In this document: in pieces, positions 9,005-18,086 of the stretch
How the letters are laid out: every line of letters starts with the position of its first letter
Numbering within the stretch: the stretch's first letter is position 1
Assembly (NCBI RefSeq): GCF_012641395.1
Contig: NZ_JABAIH010000004.1
Coordinates: 186,001 to 250,000 of the forward strand
Length of the DNA: 64,000 bases
Direction of reading: 5' to 3'
From: Rhizobium sp. P32RR-XVIII
GTDB taxonomy: Bacteria; Pseudomonadota; Alphaproteobacteria; Rhizobiales; Rhizobiaceae
Position numbers and translations under genes: made by a program
The notes under the pieces: generated by a model
Database searches by the model: none
Told to the model about the DNA's origin: nothing
What the model saw: the letters and a program-made list of their open reading frames with translations, nothing else

Positions 9005-9937
9005 TCAGTCGAAGAGACTGGAGACGGATTCTTCCTGGCTCGTGCGGTTGATGGCTTCGCCGATCAGGTGCGCGGTCGAGATGACGCGAATGTTGTGTGC
9101 CGACTGGACAGCCGTCGTCGGCTGGATGGAGTCGGTGATCACCAGTTCCCGCAACATCGATGATGTGATGCGCGTGACCGCGCCGCCGGAAAGGACGCCA
9201 TGAGTGATGTAGGCCGTGACGCTTGCCGCACCCTGGGCGAGAAGCGCTTGCGCCGCGTTGCAAAGCGTGCCGCCCGAATCGACGATGTCGTCGATCAGCA
9301 GACAGTCCTTGCCTTCCACCTCGCCGATGATGTTCATGACTTCGGATTCACCCGGACGGTCGCGGCGCTTGTCCACGATCGCCAGCAGACAGTCCAGGCG
9401 CTTGGCGAGCGCGCGGGCGCGCACGACGCCGCCCACGTCCGGCGAGACGACCATGACGTTGCTGATATCGTAATTCGCCTTGATATCGCGCGTCAGCACC
9501 GGGATAGCGTAAAGGTTGTCGGTCGGGATATCGAAGAAGCCCTGGATCTGACCCGCATGCAGGTCGAGCGTCAGTACGCGGTCCGCACCGGCCTCGGTGA
9601 TGAGGTTTGCGACCAGCTTGGCGGAGATCGGGGTGCGGCCCGAGGCGCGGCGATCCTGCCGGGCGTAGCCGAAGTAGGGGATTACCGCCGTAATGCGGCG
9701 CGCCGAGGAGCGGCGCATCGCATCGATCATGATGAGCAGTTCCATCAGGTGATCGTTCGTCGGGAAGGAGGTCGACTGGACGACGAAGACGTCCTCGCCG
9801 CGGACGTTCTCCTGGATCTCCACGAAGATTTCCTGATCGGCAAATCTTCTGACGCTGGCCTTGCCCAAGGGCACATTGAGATAGTTGCAGATCGCTTCGG
9901 CGAGATGCCGGTTCGAATTGCCTGCGAAAACCTTCAT
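9005..9937 (-). CDS. prs: Ribose-phosphate pyrophosphokinase
   Basis: Makes PRPP from ribose-5-phosphate and ATP for purine, pyrimidine, His, Trp and NAD synthesis. The 310-residue protein shows the class I PRPP synthetase features in order: [24 protein letters not shown], the catalytic flexible loop after YFGYARQDR, the [18 protein letters not shown] signature region, and the PRPP-binding loop [14 protein letters not shown]. Length matches the family. It is last in a minus-strand run that begins with lgt, 105 bp below a lipoprotein gene. Confidence 0.98.
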   Translation of the reverse strand: MKVFAGNSNRHLAEAICNYLNVPLGKASVRRFADQEIFVEIQENVRGEDVFVVQSTSFPTNDHLMELLIMIDAMRRSSARRITAVIPYFGYARQDRRASGRTPISAKLVANLITEAGADRVLTLDLHAGQIQGFFDIPTDNLYAIPVLTRDIKANYDISNVMVVSPDVGGVVRARALAKRLDCLLAIVDKRRDRPGESEVMNIIGEVEGKDCLLIDDIVDSGGTLCNAAQALLAQGAASVTAYITHGVLSGGAVTRITSSMLRELVITDSIQPTTAVQSAHNIRVISTAHLIGEAINRTSQEESVSSLFD

Positions 9938-10042
9938 TTTGGCCCGCCTGTTGTCCGCTGATAGCCGCGCTTTTTAGCCAGCTTGCTTGTGAATGCAAGG
10001 GCAAAGGCGTCACAGGCCTTGATATTTGTAAAAAGCCTGTTG

Positions 10043-10864
10043 CTAACCGCCGTGCGTCTGCCGCCAGGAATTGAATTCCGCGATTGTCTTCGTGCCGATC
10101 TGCTGCATGACGGAGGCGGGAACGCCGGCCCAGGGATCTTGTGTCGCGGAGGGCACCTTTTCCTGTCCCTGGATCCGGTGCAGTCGGGCGCCGCTGCCAT
10201 CGAGAATGTCCCACACGTAAACGACGGTTACGTTGCCTTCGTCGGCGAAGGCCGAAAGATAGCCCTTGAGGATATAGTCGCTGCTCGTGTCGTTCGAACT
10301 CCGGATGGAGAGGCCGTGCGATCGTGCCTCAGCGCCGAGCTGGCGAGAAAGCGGCGTCACCGCCTGAACAGGAGCGCCGATAATCGGCAGGAAGCGAACG
10401 GTGTTGCCGCGGATCGAAGACGATGCCGTGCGGTCGATGGAGGCAACCTGCTGCGGCTGGCGGGCAGGGGCGAGGTCGCCCATGTCCTCCTCTTCGGCTT
10501 GTGCATTCGAAACCGGCTCGGCAAGTGCCTCGGATTCGATCGGCGCCGAGGCCGAGGGTGACTCCCCGCGTTGGGCAAGAGCGTCGGCCTGTTCCTGCAT
10601 CGTCGTTGGAGGTGCGCCGGAGCCCGCTCTGTACGTTTGATTGTAGCCGGAGTGATAGGCTGGCTGCCGCGATTCTTCGGCAAAGGCCTGCTTCGGCTCG
10701 GACCCCGCCATGCGTTCGACCTCGTCCTGGGTTACCGGCGAGGAGCGGCGGCTAAGCGAGGAGTCACCGATATCGACCTGCGGCGTCAGGGCATCGGTGG
10801 TATTGCAAGCGGAAAGCAGGGCCATGCAGGCAAGGAGCATCGGCGCAGTGTGAGCTTGCCTCAT
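10043..10864 (-). CDS. Rhizobial lipoprotein of unknown function
   Basis: A 273-residue predicted lipoprotein. The signal MRQAHTAPMLLACMALLSAC ends in a lipobox LSAC (Cys20). A low-complexity Ser/Ala/Gln/Glu-rich stretch (about residues 35-140) is followed by a compact C-terminal domain (about 150-265) with YILKGYLSAFADEG and VVYVWDILDGSG, likely beta-rich and envelope-exposed. I chose the ATG at 10864, preceded by GAAGGAC, over an open frame starting 24 codons upstream, because only this start exposes the signal peptide. No known catalytic motif. It lies between the M24-fold gene and prs, same strand. Confidence 0.78.
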   Translation of the reverse strand: MRQAHTAPMLLACMALLSACNTTDALTPQVDIGDSSLSRRSSPVTQDEVERMAGSEPKQAFAEESRQPAYHSGYNQTYRAGSGAPPTTMQEQADALAQRGESPSASAPIESEALAEPVSNAQAEEEDMGDLAPARQPQQVASIDRTASSSIRGNTVRFLPIIGAPVQAVTPLSRQLGAEARSHGLSIRSSNDTSSDYILKGYLSAFADEGNVTVVYVWDILDGSGARLHRIQGQEKVPSATQDPWAGVPASVMQQIGTKTIAEFNSWRQTHGG

Positions 10865-10963
10865 TGCTGTCGTCGTCCTTCGCTCATTCGCATCAGCCCC
10901 GCCTGATTTATGAAGGCGGGGACCGCCGACTGTCAATTCCGGATTCTTGCCGGTGATTGTCCG

Positions 10964-12115
10964 TTACGCGCCGATGAAGTCGAGTGAATGGCGGGAAAGG
11001 GCACGCGGCGCAGCCGGTGTCGTCAGGTAAGTCTGGCCAAGCGTCATGGCCGTTCCGGTATCGGAATCAGCGATGATCATGTGCACGAAAAGCGACATGT
11101 TTGGTTCGATTTCCTGCGGATTGCCGACATGGAACATCTGATGCTCCATCCACGATGGCGAGAAGCGGGCGCCGAGCGAATAGCCGCAGGCGTTCAGGCG
11201 ATGCCGGGCAAGGCCCCGCTCGTCCATGATCTTCGCATGCATGTCGAAGACATCTCCGAAGGTATGGCCGGGCTTCAATACCGTCTCGATCGCCTGGATG
11301 GTTTCGAGGCAGGCATTGTAGAGTTCGCGGTGGCGGTGTGTCGGCTCGCCGATCACGATCGTGCGCATCATGGCGACATGGTAGTGGGCGTAGGTACCCG
11401 CCCATTCCAGCGTGAGCTGGTCGTTTGCATCGAGCTTGCGGCGGCCGGCCTTGTAGCGGCAAAGCAGCGCGTCGACGCCGGAGCCGATGATGAATTCGTT
11501 GGCGGGGTAATCGCCGCCACCGGAAAAGACCGCGCCTTGCATGGCGGCAAGGATATCGGCCTCGTTGGCACCGGGCTTGGTCAGCCGTATCGCGGCGTCC
11601 AATGCGTCATCGGCAAGTGCCGCAGCGCGCTCCACATAGACCACTTCGGTGGGACTTTTCACTAGGCGCAAGCGGCTGACAAGGTAGGAAGCATCGACGA
11701 TCTGACCGAAGGTCGAAAGCTGGGCATCGAGCAGGCGTGCAATGCGACCCGTCATGCCATGGGTATCGTATTCGACGCCGATGCGGGCGCCGAGCAGATC
11801 CATGTCGGAGAGCAGGTTCCTGAGGTCGAGCGTCGGGTCGGCGTTGACGCGGTCGACCCAGACATGGATGTCGTCGATGATCGAGGTGTGCTTGGCCTGA
11901 CGGAGATCCGCCGAGCGGGTGAGCAGCGACATCGTGCCGTCGGCCTTGACGATCAGCGTCTGGAAGAAACAATAGCCGAACGTGTCGTAGCCCGTCAGCC
12001 AGTACATGCTTTCCTGCGCAAACAGCAGGACGGCGTCGAGCTTTTCGGCGCGCATCTGGTCAGTGAGGCGGGCGAGGCGGCTTGCGAATTCGGTCCTTTC
12101 GAAATGCAGTGCCAT
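10964..12115 (-). CDS. M24-family (pita-bread fold) peptidase-like hydrolase
   Basis: 383 residues: a creatinase/prolidase N-terminal domain (about 1-150, ending in the helix SPTEVVYVERAA) and a C-terminal pita-bread domain. Family M24 aminopeptidases use Asp-Asp-His-Glu-Glu to bind two metals. At those places this protein reads LEWAGTYAHYHVAMMRT, CGYSLGARFS, FVHMII and MTLGQTYLTT, so most ligands appear replaced. Metal-free relatives such as creatinase hydrolyse C-N bonds instead, and ectoine hydrolases (DoeA) are another related branch. It is therefore more likely a creatinase-like hydrolase than a true Xaa-Pro aminopeptidase; the substrate is unknown. It starts 4 bp after the pgeF stop, implying co-expression. 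Confidence 0.85.
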   Translation of the reverse strand: MALHFERTEFASRLARLTDQMRAEKLDAVLLFAQESMYWLTGYDTFGYCFFQTLIVKADGTMSLLTRSADLRQAKHTSIIDDIHVWVDRVNADPTLDLRNLLSDMDLLGARIGVEYDTHGMTGRIARLLDAQLSTFGQIVDASYLVSRLRLVKSPTEVVYVERAAALADDALDAAIRLTKPGANEADILAAMQGAVFSGGGDYPANEFIIGSGVDALLCRYKAGRRKLDANDQLTLEWAGTYAHYHVAMMRTIVIGEPTHRHRELYNACLETIQAIETVLKPGHTFGDVFDMHAKIMDERGLARHRLNACGYSLGARFSPSWMEHQMFHVGNPQEIEPNMSLFVHMIIADSDTGTAMTLGQTYLTTPAAPRALSRHSLDFIGA

Positions 12116-12119
12116 TCGG

Positions 12120-12914
12120 TCAAATCTCCCTAATGCTGATCGCTGAAATCTGGCGGCCGTAATCCGGCTCTTTATTATGTGTCGTCCGCCGGTAAGAGAA
12201 AAAGCGCTCGCTGTCCGGATAAGTGCAAATTCCGAGGCTTTCGGCGCGGACGCCGGCTTTGCGCAGCCGGTCGACTGTCAGCGCCTGAAGGTCGAACATT
12301 GAATGGCCGGGTTTCTCCGACGGAATAAAATACCGCTCGTAAGACAAATCGTGTGTGACGAAGCGGTCGACAAATTCCGGGCCGACCTCATAGCTCGCCT
12401 GGCTGATCGAGGGGCCGAGGCACGCAACGATGGTTTCGCGCTTCGCTCCAAGGTTTTCCATTGCCGCGATTGTGTTCTCCAGAACACCCGTCAGCGCGCC
12501 TTTCCATCCGGCGTGGGCGGCACCGATCACCTGGTTTTCCGGGTCGGCGAACAGGATCGGTCCGCAATCTGCGGCGAGCACTCCGAGCACAAGACCGGGC
12601 GTCGCCGTCACCAGCGCATCGGCTTCCGGGCAGGCACCGTTGTAGCTGCCGCCGACGATGACGGCATCCGGCGAGTGGACCTGGTGCACGGTGGCGAGCT
12701 TTTCCAGCGGCTGGCCGAACCAGGCCGCGACGCGTCGGCGGTTTTCCATCACCTTTTCGCGATCGTCGTTCGAGCCAAGGCCAACGTTCAGGCCGCGGTA
12801 AAGGCCGTCAGAGAGGCCGCCCTCACGGGTGAAATAGCCATGAACGATTGCGTCGCCCGCTGCCTGCTTCAGCAGCGCGCTTTCGATGGGTGCGGGAGAG
12901 GCCGCATTTTGCAT
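12120..12914 (-). CDS. pgeF: PgeF/YfiH-family multicopper-type purine nucleoside phosphorylase/oxidase
   Basis: DUF152 protein, 264 residues, once called polyphenol oxidase or laccase. Bacterial members are linked to peptidoglycan editing (removal of misincorporated L-Ser), and the human homologue FAMIN/LACC1 acts on purine nucleosides. Metal-site motifs are clear: TVHQVHSPD, VLAADCGPILFAD and IGAAHAGWKGAL supply the usual His/Cys/His set. The C-terminus has the expected CTYPD....FSYRR. The ATG at 12914 gives the usual length. It is followed after 4 bp by the M24-fold gene and preceded by the methyltransferase gene at 100 bp. Confidence 0.93.
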   Translation of the reverse strand: MQNAASPAPIESALLKQAAGDAIVHGYFTREGGLSDGLYRGLNVGLGSNDDREKVMENRRRVAAWFGQPLEKLATVHQVHSPDAVIVGGSYNGACPEADALVTATPGLVLGVLAADCGPILFADPENQVIGAAHAGWKGALTGVLENTIAAMENLGAKRETIVACLGPSISQASYEVGPEFVDRFVTHDLSYERYFIPSEKPGHSMFDLQALTVDRLRKAGVRAESLGICTYPDSERFFSYRRTTHNKEPDYGRQISAISIREI

Positions 12915-13014
12915 CAGCGATTCCGGGGTGTTTCGAATGGGGTCATTGTCCGCCGGATCGTCCGGCGAAGCATTGTTGATTGCGCCGGATGTTGGCGCAG
13001 GGCGGCGCGCTCTG

Positions 13015-14115
13015 TCAATCCACCGGACGGAACGGCATCAGATCGACGGCGGGATAGGAGACTGCCATCGCCTTGAAAAGCTCGCCCATCCGGCCTTCGC
13101 CGGCGCCTGCCAAGCGGTCCACTGCGCTCTGGATGATCTCTTGCGTGCGCGGTTCGCGGTTCCGCCCGAGAGCCGCGGCTCGCTCGACAATGCCGAGCCC
13201 TGTCAGGAAATCGCCCTGGTGCAGCGCGCCATTGAGATGGAGCCCGGCGGCTGCCGCGGTTTTCGCAAGATCTGCGAAATCCACATGGCTCGTCAGATCC
13301 GCTTCCCCGGGATGCGCGAGAGGCGGATCGAATTCGTGCATGCGCACCGCCTGCAGCGTGTCGCCGAAACCGGTGACGAGATGGCCGTAGTCGATCGCGA
13401 GCGCCGTGCCGCCGAAAGCCTTCAGGCGATCGCAAATCGTGATCATGACAGCTTGGCGGGCAGGCGAAATCTCGAAGAGCGCGCCGTTGAGAACTGTCTG
13501 ATGCGGCTCCGGCAGCAGCGCCGGGTCGATGCCGGCAACACCGGCAGCGAATGCCAGTTCGCCATCGGTATCGAGGCCGACCATGCGCTCCCGAAATCCG
13601 TTCGGCGTCTTCACGAACTGGCGAATCGGAATGGCGTCGAACAACTCGTTCGCCGCCAGCAGCGTGAAGCCCGGCGGCACCTCCTCGAAGTCCGAATGCC
13701 AGCTGATCTTGCCCTCATGGGCATCAAGCGTCTGGCTCTGGATATCGCGCAGCCGCTCGCTCGTTTCGACGAGATGAACGGTCATGGTCTCGAAGAGGGG
13801 CGGGGCGAGGCGGGCGATGACGCGCAGCATGTCCGCCATCATGGTCCCGCGGCCCGGTCCGATTTCAACCAGGCGCACGCCTGCCGGCGTGCCGTGCCGC
13901 TGCCAGGCGTGCACGATGAAAACACCGATCATCTCGCCGAAGAGCTGGCTGACTTCGGGCGCGGTGACGAAATCGCCGGATCGGCCGAAGGGTTCACGGG
14001 TCCGGTAATAGCCGTATTCCGGATCGGCCAGGCAGAGCGAGAAATAGTCCGTAACGCTGATCGGCCCGTTCGCCTGAATGATCGCCTTTATCTTTTCACC
14101 GAGTGCGGTCGTCAT
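13015..14115 (-). CDS. MidA/NDUFAF7-family SAM-dependent methyltransferase
   Basis: A 366-residue Class I methyltransferase of the DUF185/MidA family. The human homologue NDUFAF7 dimethylates an arginine of complex I subunit NDUFS2, so a role in respiratory complex I assembly is plausible. Features: GPISVTDYFSLCLADPEYGYY near the N-terminus, the SAM-binding VRLVEIGPGRGTMMADMLR (about 85-105), LLAANELFDAIPIRQF and ALAIDYGHL. The frame is open to a TTG overlapping the lgt stop, but ATG 14115 has AGGACAG at good spacing and begins the conserved part. The gap to lgt is 20 bp, so the two are probably one transcript. Confidence 0.92.
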   Translation of the reverse strand: MTTALGEKIKAIIQANGPISVTDYFSLCLADPEYGYYRTREPFGRSGDFVTAPEVSQLFGEMIGVFIVHAWQRHGTPAGVRLVEIGPGRGTMMADMLRVIARLAPPLFETMTVHLVETSERLRDIQSQTLDAHEGKISWHSDFEEVPPGFTLLAANELFDAIPIRQFVKTPNGFRERMVGLDTDGELAFAAGVAGIDPALLPEPHQTVLNGALFEISPARQAVMITICDRLKAFGGTALAIDYGHLVTGFGDTLQAVRMHEFDPPLAHPGEADLTSHVDFADLAKTAAAAGLHLNGALHQGDFLTGLGIVERAAALGRNREPRTQEIIQSAVDRLAGAGEGRMGELFKAMAVSYPAVDLMPFRPVD

Positions 14116-14135
14116 GATCGTACTGTCCTGACAGC

Positions 14136-14984
14136 TCAATGCTGGGGCGCTGTCTGGCTGCGGGAGCGAGCCATCGCCCAGATTCCGAGCAGGATCATCG
14201 GCGAGGAGAGCACCATTCCCATGGTCAGCCAGTTCGTGCCGAGCAGATAGCCAAGCTGCGCATCCGGCTCGCGGAAGAACTCAACGAAGATGCGTGACAG
14301 CGCATAGCCGCATACGAACACACCCGTCACGAAGCCCGGTGATTTCAGCGCACGGAAGCCATAGACGAGAAGGGCAAGCAGGAGGAGAAGCACGATGCCT
14401 TCGAGGCACGCTTCATAGAGCTGGCTAGGGTGGCGTGCAAAAGGTCCGCCGGTGGGGAAAACGACCGCCCAGGGCACGTCCGTGAGCCGCCCCCAGAGCT
14501 CGCCATTGACGAAGTTTGCAATGCGGCCGAAGAACAGGCCGATCGGCACCACTGCGGCGACGATGTCGAAAAGGCTCCACAAAGGAATGCCGTTCTTGCG
14601 CGCAAACAGGATCATGGCGATCGTCGTGCCGATGATGCCGCCGTGGAAGGACATGCCGCCGTTCCAGATCTCGATCGCGCGGATCGGATCCTCGATGACG
14701 AAGGGCAGATCGTAGAACAGGATATAGCCGATGCGGCCGCCGAGCACGATGCCGAGGGCTGCCCAGACGATGAAGTCATCGAGCTGAGCCCTGGTGATCG
14801 GCGAGGTGTTTTCCGGCCAGAGCGCATCGTTGCCGGCGATCCGGCGCGCATAGAGCCATCCGAGCATGATGCCCGTGACATAGGCGAGGCCATACCAATG
14901 AATCGCCAGCGGACCGATCGAAAAGGCGATCGGATCGATATTCGGAAACGGCATGATCGCAAGAAGATTGGCTGCTGTCGGCAA
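14136..14984 (-). CDS. lgt: Prolipoprotein diacylglyceryl transferase
   Basis: Inner-membrane enzyme that moves diacylglyceryl from phosphatidylglycerol to the lipobox Cys, first step of lipoprotein maturation; the two lipoproteins encoded nearby would be substrates. Seven TM helices are visible, with the conserved [20 protein letters not shown] (HGGx motif), [15 protein letters not shown] and RHPSQLYEA signatures including the essential Arg and His. Two starts are possible: ATG at 14954 (MPFPNIDP, no ribosome site) and TTG at 14984 (preceded by GGTGGGAAAGC). I list the TTG because of the site and because homologues usually carry some residues before PFPNIDP. The gene is divergent from the UbiK-like gene. 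Confidence 0.95.
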   Translation of the reverse strand: MPTAANLLAIMPFPNIDPIAFSIGPLAIHWYGLAYVTGIMLGWLYARRIAGNDALWPENTSPITRAQLDDFIVWAALGIVLGGRIGYILFYDLPFVIEDPIRAIEIWNGGMSFHGGIIGTTIAMILFARKNGIPLWSLFDIVAAVVPIGLFFGRIANFVNGELWGRLTDVPWAVVFPTGGPFARHPSQLYEACLEGIVLLLLLALLVYGFRALKSPGFVTGVFVCGYALSRIFVEFFREPDAQLGYLLGTNWLTMGMVLSSPMILLGIWAMARSRSQTAPQH

Positions 14985-15177
14985 AGCTTTCCCACCCGTT
15001 GATGTGCGCGGAACATGGCTTTGCGTTACGAGGCGGTCAAGTCGATTGTGAGGCAGCCGAATGGCTGGGGGCTGCTTATCCAGAGCAAAGCGCTTGCAAG
15101 CCAAGCGTTGAAGCCCTACCTCATTCTCATGAGCCTGAGGGCCAAGAAATCATGTCATGCGAAGGAGAGAAACTACC

Positions 15178-15438
15178 ATGACGACCGGCACAAATCGCAT
15201 CATGGACGAATTCGCCAAGCTGATGACGGACGCAGCGGGCGCCGCCCAAGGTGTGCGCAAGGAGATCGAGACGGCCTTCAACGCGCAGGCCGAGCGTTGG
15301 TTGAACGGCATGGATGTGGTGAAGCGCGAGGAATTCGAAGCCGTCCGCGAAATGGCGATCAAAGCCCGCGACGAAGCCGAAGCACTTCAAGTCCGCGTTG
15401 CCGCGCTCGAAGCGCAGCTTGCTGCAAAGGCCAAATAG
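15178..15438 (+). CDS. UbiK/BMFP family accessory factor
   Basis: An 86-residue protein of the membrane fusogenic/UbiK (YqiC) family, which assists ubiquinone biosynthesis complexes and has membrane-fusogenic activity in vitro. The first half is amphipathic (MDEFAKLMTDAAGAAQGVRKE), followed by KREEFEAVREMAIKARDEAE and a C-terminal coiled coil of leucine/alanine heptads (LQVRVAALEAQLAAK), typical of the family. The ATG at 15178 has AAGGAGAG at ideal distance; an in-frame ATG seven codons upstream lacks one. Transcribed divergently from lgt. Confidence 0.88.
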   Translation: MTTGTNRIMDEFAKLMTDAAGAAQGVRKEIETAFNAQAERWLNGMDVVKREEFEAVREMAIKARDEAEALQVRVAALEAQLAAKAK

Positions 15439-15825
15439 TTCCCGTTCCGGCACAGCGTGCGGTGTGGCGCATAAGCGACACGCCGCTTCTTCGATAAAAT
15501 AATCAGGTGATGTTTTCCACCTGTGGACACTGCCAAAAAACCCAATTCGCAGAGTCGTTTATAACCTCCTTCTGAATCAAATTCCGAACAGCTTTCCACA
15601 GTGCCTTTCCGAAAATCGGCGCTCGGGGGCTGGTACCTCAGCGGGTGCATTATACACTGATTTTAAATGATGATTCGAAACGGACATTGGTAAGCTCCGG
15701 GCAGGTTCACTGCGTTACGTCTGGCAGCGGTTCAACGATCATCCGAGTGGTGGTTCCGGTATTTGCGTATCTTTGCTTTGGTGAATCCAAGTTCAGTCGC
15801 ATTCGTCCGGTCAAGAAGGTGCTGC
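15439..15825. other. Intergenic region, nothing assignable
   Basis: 387 bp without a credible gene. It is AT-richer than its flanks. It contains a small inverted repeat TCCAC-CT-GTGGA near 15520 and a T-rich stretch before the ybjN-like gene. No tRNA, riboswitch or terminator with a U tract was recognised. It presumably carries the ybjN-proC-csaA promoter. Confidence 0.4.
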
Positions 15826-16326
15826 ATGAGCCTTATGGAATTGGAAATCGAACGTCAGTCGAACCCGGTCGACATGATCGAGTACGTCGCCTCCAACAAT
15901 GACTGGTCGTTTGAGCGGTCGGGCGAGGACGAGATCGCTATGACGGTCGAGGGAAAGTGGGCCGATTACCACGTTTCCTTCTCCTGGATGGAGGAATTCG
16001 AGGCGCTGCATCTCGGTTGCGCTTTCGACATCAAAGTTCCCGAAGCGCGCGTCAACGAAGTCACCAAGCTTCTGGCGGCGATCAACGGCCAGGTCCTGAT
16101 GGGACATTTCGATCTGTGGCGGCAGGAAGATGTGATAATCTTCAGGCAGTCGCTACTCCTGGCAGGCGGCGCTGAACCCACGAACCGTCAGGTGGAAGTT
16201 TTGCTTTCGAGTGCGCTCGATACCTGCGAGGCCTACTATCAGGCGTTTCAGTTTGTCATCTGGTCCGGCTTGGATGCCGCAAAGGCCATGGAAGCGGTCC
16301 TTTTCGAAACGGCCGGTGAAGCATAA
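15826..16326 (+). CDS. YbjN domain-containing protein
   Basis: A 166-residue cytoplasmic protein of the YbjN family, whose fold resembles type III secretion chaperones. In E. coli, YbjN is linked to stress and motility phenotypes, but the molecular role is unknown. The family pattern is present: NDWSFERSGEDEIAMTVEGKW, a beta sheet with FSWMEEFEALHLGCAFDI, then NGQVLMGHFDLW and a helical C-terminus. The ATG at 15826 has AGAAGG upstream; an earlier in-frame ATG at 15763 lacks one. Only one base separates its TAA from the proC ATG, so the two are probably translationally coupled. Confidence 0.88.
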   Translation: MSLMELEIERQSNPVDMIEYVASNNDWSFERSGEDEIAMTVEGKWADYHVSFSWMEEFEALHLGCAFDIKVPEARVNEVTKLLAAINGQVLMGHFDLWRQEDVIIFRQSLLLAGGAEPTNRQVEVLLSSALDTCEAYYQAFQFVIWSGLDAAKAMEAVLFETAGEA

Positions 16327-16327
16327 A

Positions 16328-17146
16328 ATGTCAGCGTCTTCTTCGGATACAGTCGTTCTCGTCGGCGCCGGCAATATGGGGGGCGCGATGCTCTCCGGCT
16401 GGCTGAAGAGCGGTGTTCCGGGTTCCTCCGTTGTCGTCGTCGATCCTGGTCCGTCTCCAGCGATGAGGAAGACGATCAGCGACGCAGGCGCGAAGCATGT
16501 CGAAGCCGTTCCCGCCGATCTCAAGGCCGGCGTCATCTTTATTGCGGTGAAGCCGCAGGTGATGGAAGCGGTCCTGCCGCCGGTAAAGAGCGCCGTCGGC
16601 CCCGGTACGGTCATCGTCTCGGTAGCTGCGGGCAAGACGCTGTCCTTCCTGGAAAAGCATCTCGGCAACGCCGCCATGGTTCGCGCCATGCCGAATACGC
16701 CGGCCATGGTCGGCCGCGGCATAACCGGCGCCTTCGCGAATCCGCGCGTCAGCGCCGAGCAACGTGAGCGCGTCCATTCTCTTCTCAGCGTATCGGGTCC
16801 TGTTGAGTGGGTTCAGGCCGAGTCGGATATCGATGCCGTGACGGCATTGTCCGGTAGCGGTCCGGCCTATGTGTTCTATCTCGTCGAGTGTATGGCAGAA
16901 GCGGGCCGTAAACTTGGCCTGCCGGCGGACCTCGCCATGCGCCTTGCACGGGAAACTGTCGCGGGGGCTGGTGAACTTCTGCACCAGTCCCCCGATGAGG
17001 CTTCGAGACTTCGCCAGAATGTCACGTCGCCCGGCGGCACGACTGCCGCGGCCCTTTCCATTCTGATGGCGGAGGAGGGCATGCAGCCGCTGTTCGACAA
17101 GGCGATCGCCGCTGCCCGCAAGCGGGCTGAAGAGCTCGCAGGCTGA
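16328..17146 (+). CDS. proC: Pyrroline-5-carboxylate reductase
   Basis: Last step of proline synthesis: reduces pyrroline-5-carboxylate with NAD(P)H. The 272-residue protein has the N-terminal Rossmann motif VGAGNMGGAMLSGW, the AVKPQVM segment and the VRAMPNTPAMVGRG motif. The C-terminal dimerisation domain contains the family signature ALSGSGPAYVFYL and VTSPGGTTAAAL. The ATG starts one base after the YbjN stop and csaA begins 9 bp after its stop, giving a three-gene operon. Confidence 0.97.
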   Translation: MSASSSDTVVLVGAGNMGGAMLSGWLKSGVPGSSVVVVDPGPSPAMRKTISDAGAKHVEAVPADLKAGVIFIAVKPQVMEAVLPPVKSAVGPGTVIVSVAAGKTLSFLEKHLGNAAMVRAMPNTPAMVGRGITGAFANPRVSAEQRERVHSLLSVSGPVEWVQAESDIDAVTALSGSGPAYVFYLVECMAEAGRKLGLPADLAMRLARETVAGAGELLHQSPDEASRLRQNVTSPGGTTAAALSILMAEEGMQPLFDKAIAAARKRAEELAG

Positions 17147-17155
17147 GACGTCACT

Positions 17156-17497
17156 ATGGCTGAAGAAATCACCTTTGCCGATTTCGAGCGCGTGGATATT
17201 CGCGTCGGCACCATTATCGAGGCCAGCCCCTTTCCGGAAGCCCGCAAACCGGCAATCAAGCTGCTGATCGATTTCGGCCCGGAGATCGGCGTCAAGAAAT
17301 CCTCGGCGCAGATCACCGTGCACTATGCTGTGGAAAGCCTCGTCGGCCGCCAGGTTCTCGGTGTCGTGAATTTTCCTCCGCGTCAGATCGGACCGTTCCG
17401 TTCGGAGGTTCTGACGCTTGGCTTTGAGGACGAGGCGGGTGCAATCGTTCTTGCTGCAGCGGATAAGCCGGTGCCGAACGGCAGGAAGCTGATGTGA
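17156..17497 (+). CDS. csaA: CsaA-like tRNA-binding domain protein
   Basis: A 113-residue stand-alone OB-fold EMAP/tRNA-binding domain of the CsaA type, described as a secretion-related chaperone in Bacillus. Signatures: FADFERVDIRVGTI at the start, LLIDFGPEIGVKKSSAQIT, VGRQVLGVVNFPPRQIGPFRSEVL and the C-terminal PVPNGRKLM. Length is standard. It lies 9 bp after proC. Its last base abuts the stop of the convergent DUF1349 gene, with no room for a terminator between the two. Confidence 0.93.
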   Translation: MAEEITFADFERVDIRVGTIIEASPFPEARKPAIKLLIDFGPEIGVKKSSAQITVHYAVESLVGRQVLGVVNFPPRQIGPFRSEVLTLGFEDEAGAIVLAAADKPVPNGRKLM

Positions 17498-18079
17498 TCA
17501 GTGAATGTCGCGCGAGACCGGATCGGTCAGCGTGAACTCATGGAAAACGGCTTCAAAGCCCGCGCGTTGCGGTGAGCAGAATGCCGGGCCGACCATGACT
17601 TCCTCGATAGATGGATCGAACCAGGCGAGACGCGCCATGCGCCATTCGCTCACCCGGTCCGTCCGATATTGAATGAAGAGCGCGTCCTTGTTGCGCGTCA
17701 CGCGAAGCGAGAGCCGCTCGAATTCATGCTCGATGCGAAAGGCTGACCAATCGGAGTTGCCATTGGTGACGACCGTACTGAAGTGCTTTGCGCCGTCGGT
17801 ATATTCGATCCCGCATTTCATCCAGCGTGTGGAATCGGCACGGACCATCAAGCCGGCCTGATCGTAGAGCTCCCGGTAGGCGCCTGAGAATGTCACTTCC
17901 GCAGTAAAATCGCCCTTGCGCCGCTGGTAGAGAAAATGGCCGTCGTCGCGATGGAAGCCGTAGTAGGTGCCCTGCCAAAAATCGGTCCTGTCGCCGGATC
18001 GCACGTGCAGCGCGCCGTCGCGAAGCTCGGTGGAGGGCGGAGGATTGAGCCAGGTCATCGCGGCAAGATCGATCGCCAT
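17498..18079 (-). CDS. DUF1349 domain-containing protein
   Basis: A 193-residue protein of the DUF1349 family (concanavalin-like beta sandwich, related to yeast regulator of Ty1 transposition Ree1-type proteins). Motifs: FWQGTYYGFHRDDGHFLY, DFTAEVTFSGAYRELYDQAGLMVR, WMKCGIEYTDG and the C-terminal GPAFCSPQRAGFEAVFHEF. The family probably binds carbohydrate, but no activity is established. The ATG at 18079 is 7 bp after the histidine-kinase stop. The longer open frame upstream overlaps the kinase and is a shadow. It appears to be the last gene of a marR-regulator-kinase operon, an association that may hint at its control. Confidence 0.86.
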   Translation of the reverse strand: MAIDLAAMTWLNPPPSTELRDGALHVRSGDRTDFWQGTYYGFHRDDGHFLYQRRKGDFTAEVTFSGAYRELYDQAGLMVRADSTRWMKCGIEYTDGAKHFSTVVTNGNSDWSAFRIEHEFERLSLRVTRNKDALFIQYRTDRVSEWRMARLAWFDPSIEEVMVGPAFCSPQRAGFEAVFHEFTLTDPVSRDIH

Positions 18080-18086
18080 TCGGACC

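Noticed and set aside
12951..12967. Hairpin CGCCGGA-TCG-TCCGGCG upstream of pgeF considered as a terminator
   Set aside because: No U tract follows on either strand; position between two co-directional genes also argues against termination.
15510..15610. TTTTCCACC/TGTGGACA/TTTCCACAG motifs considered as a DnaA-box cluster
   Set aside because: Each differs from TTATCCACA at one or more core positions and there is no origin context.
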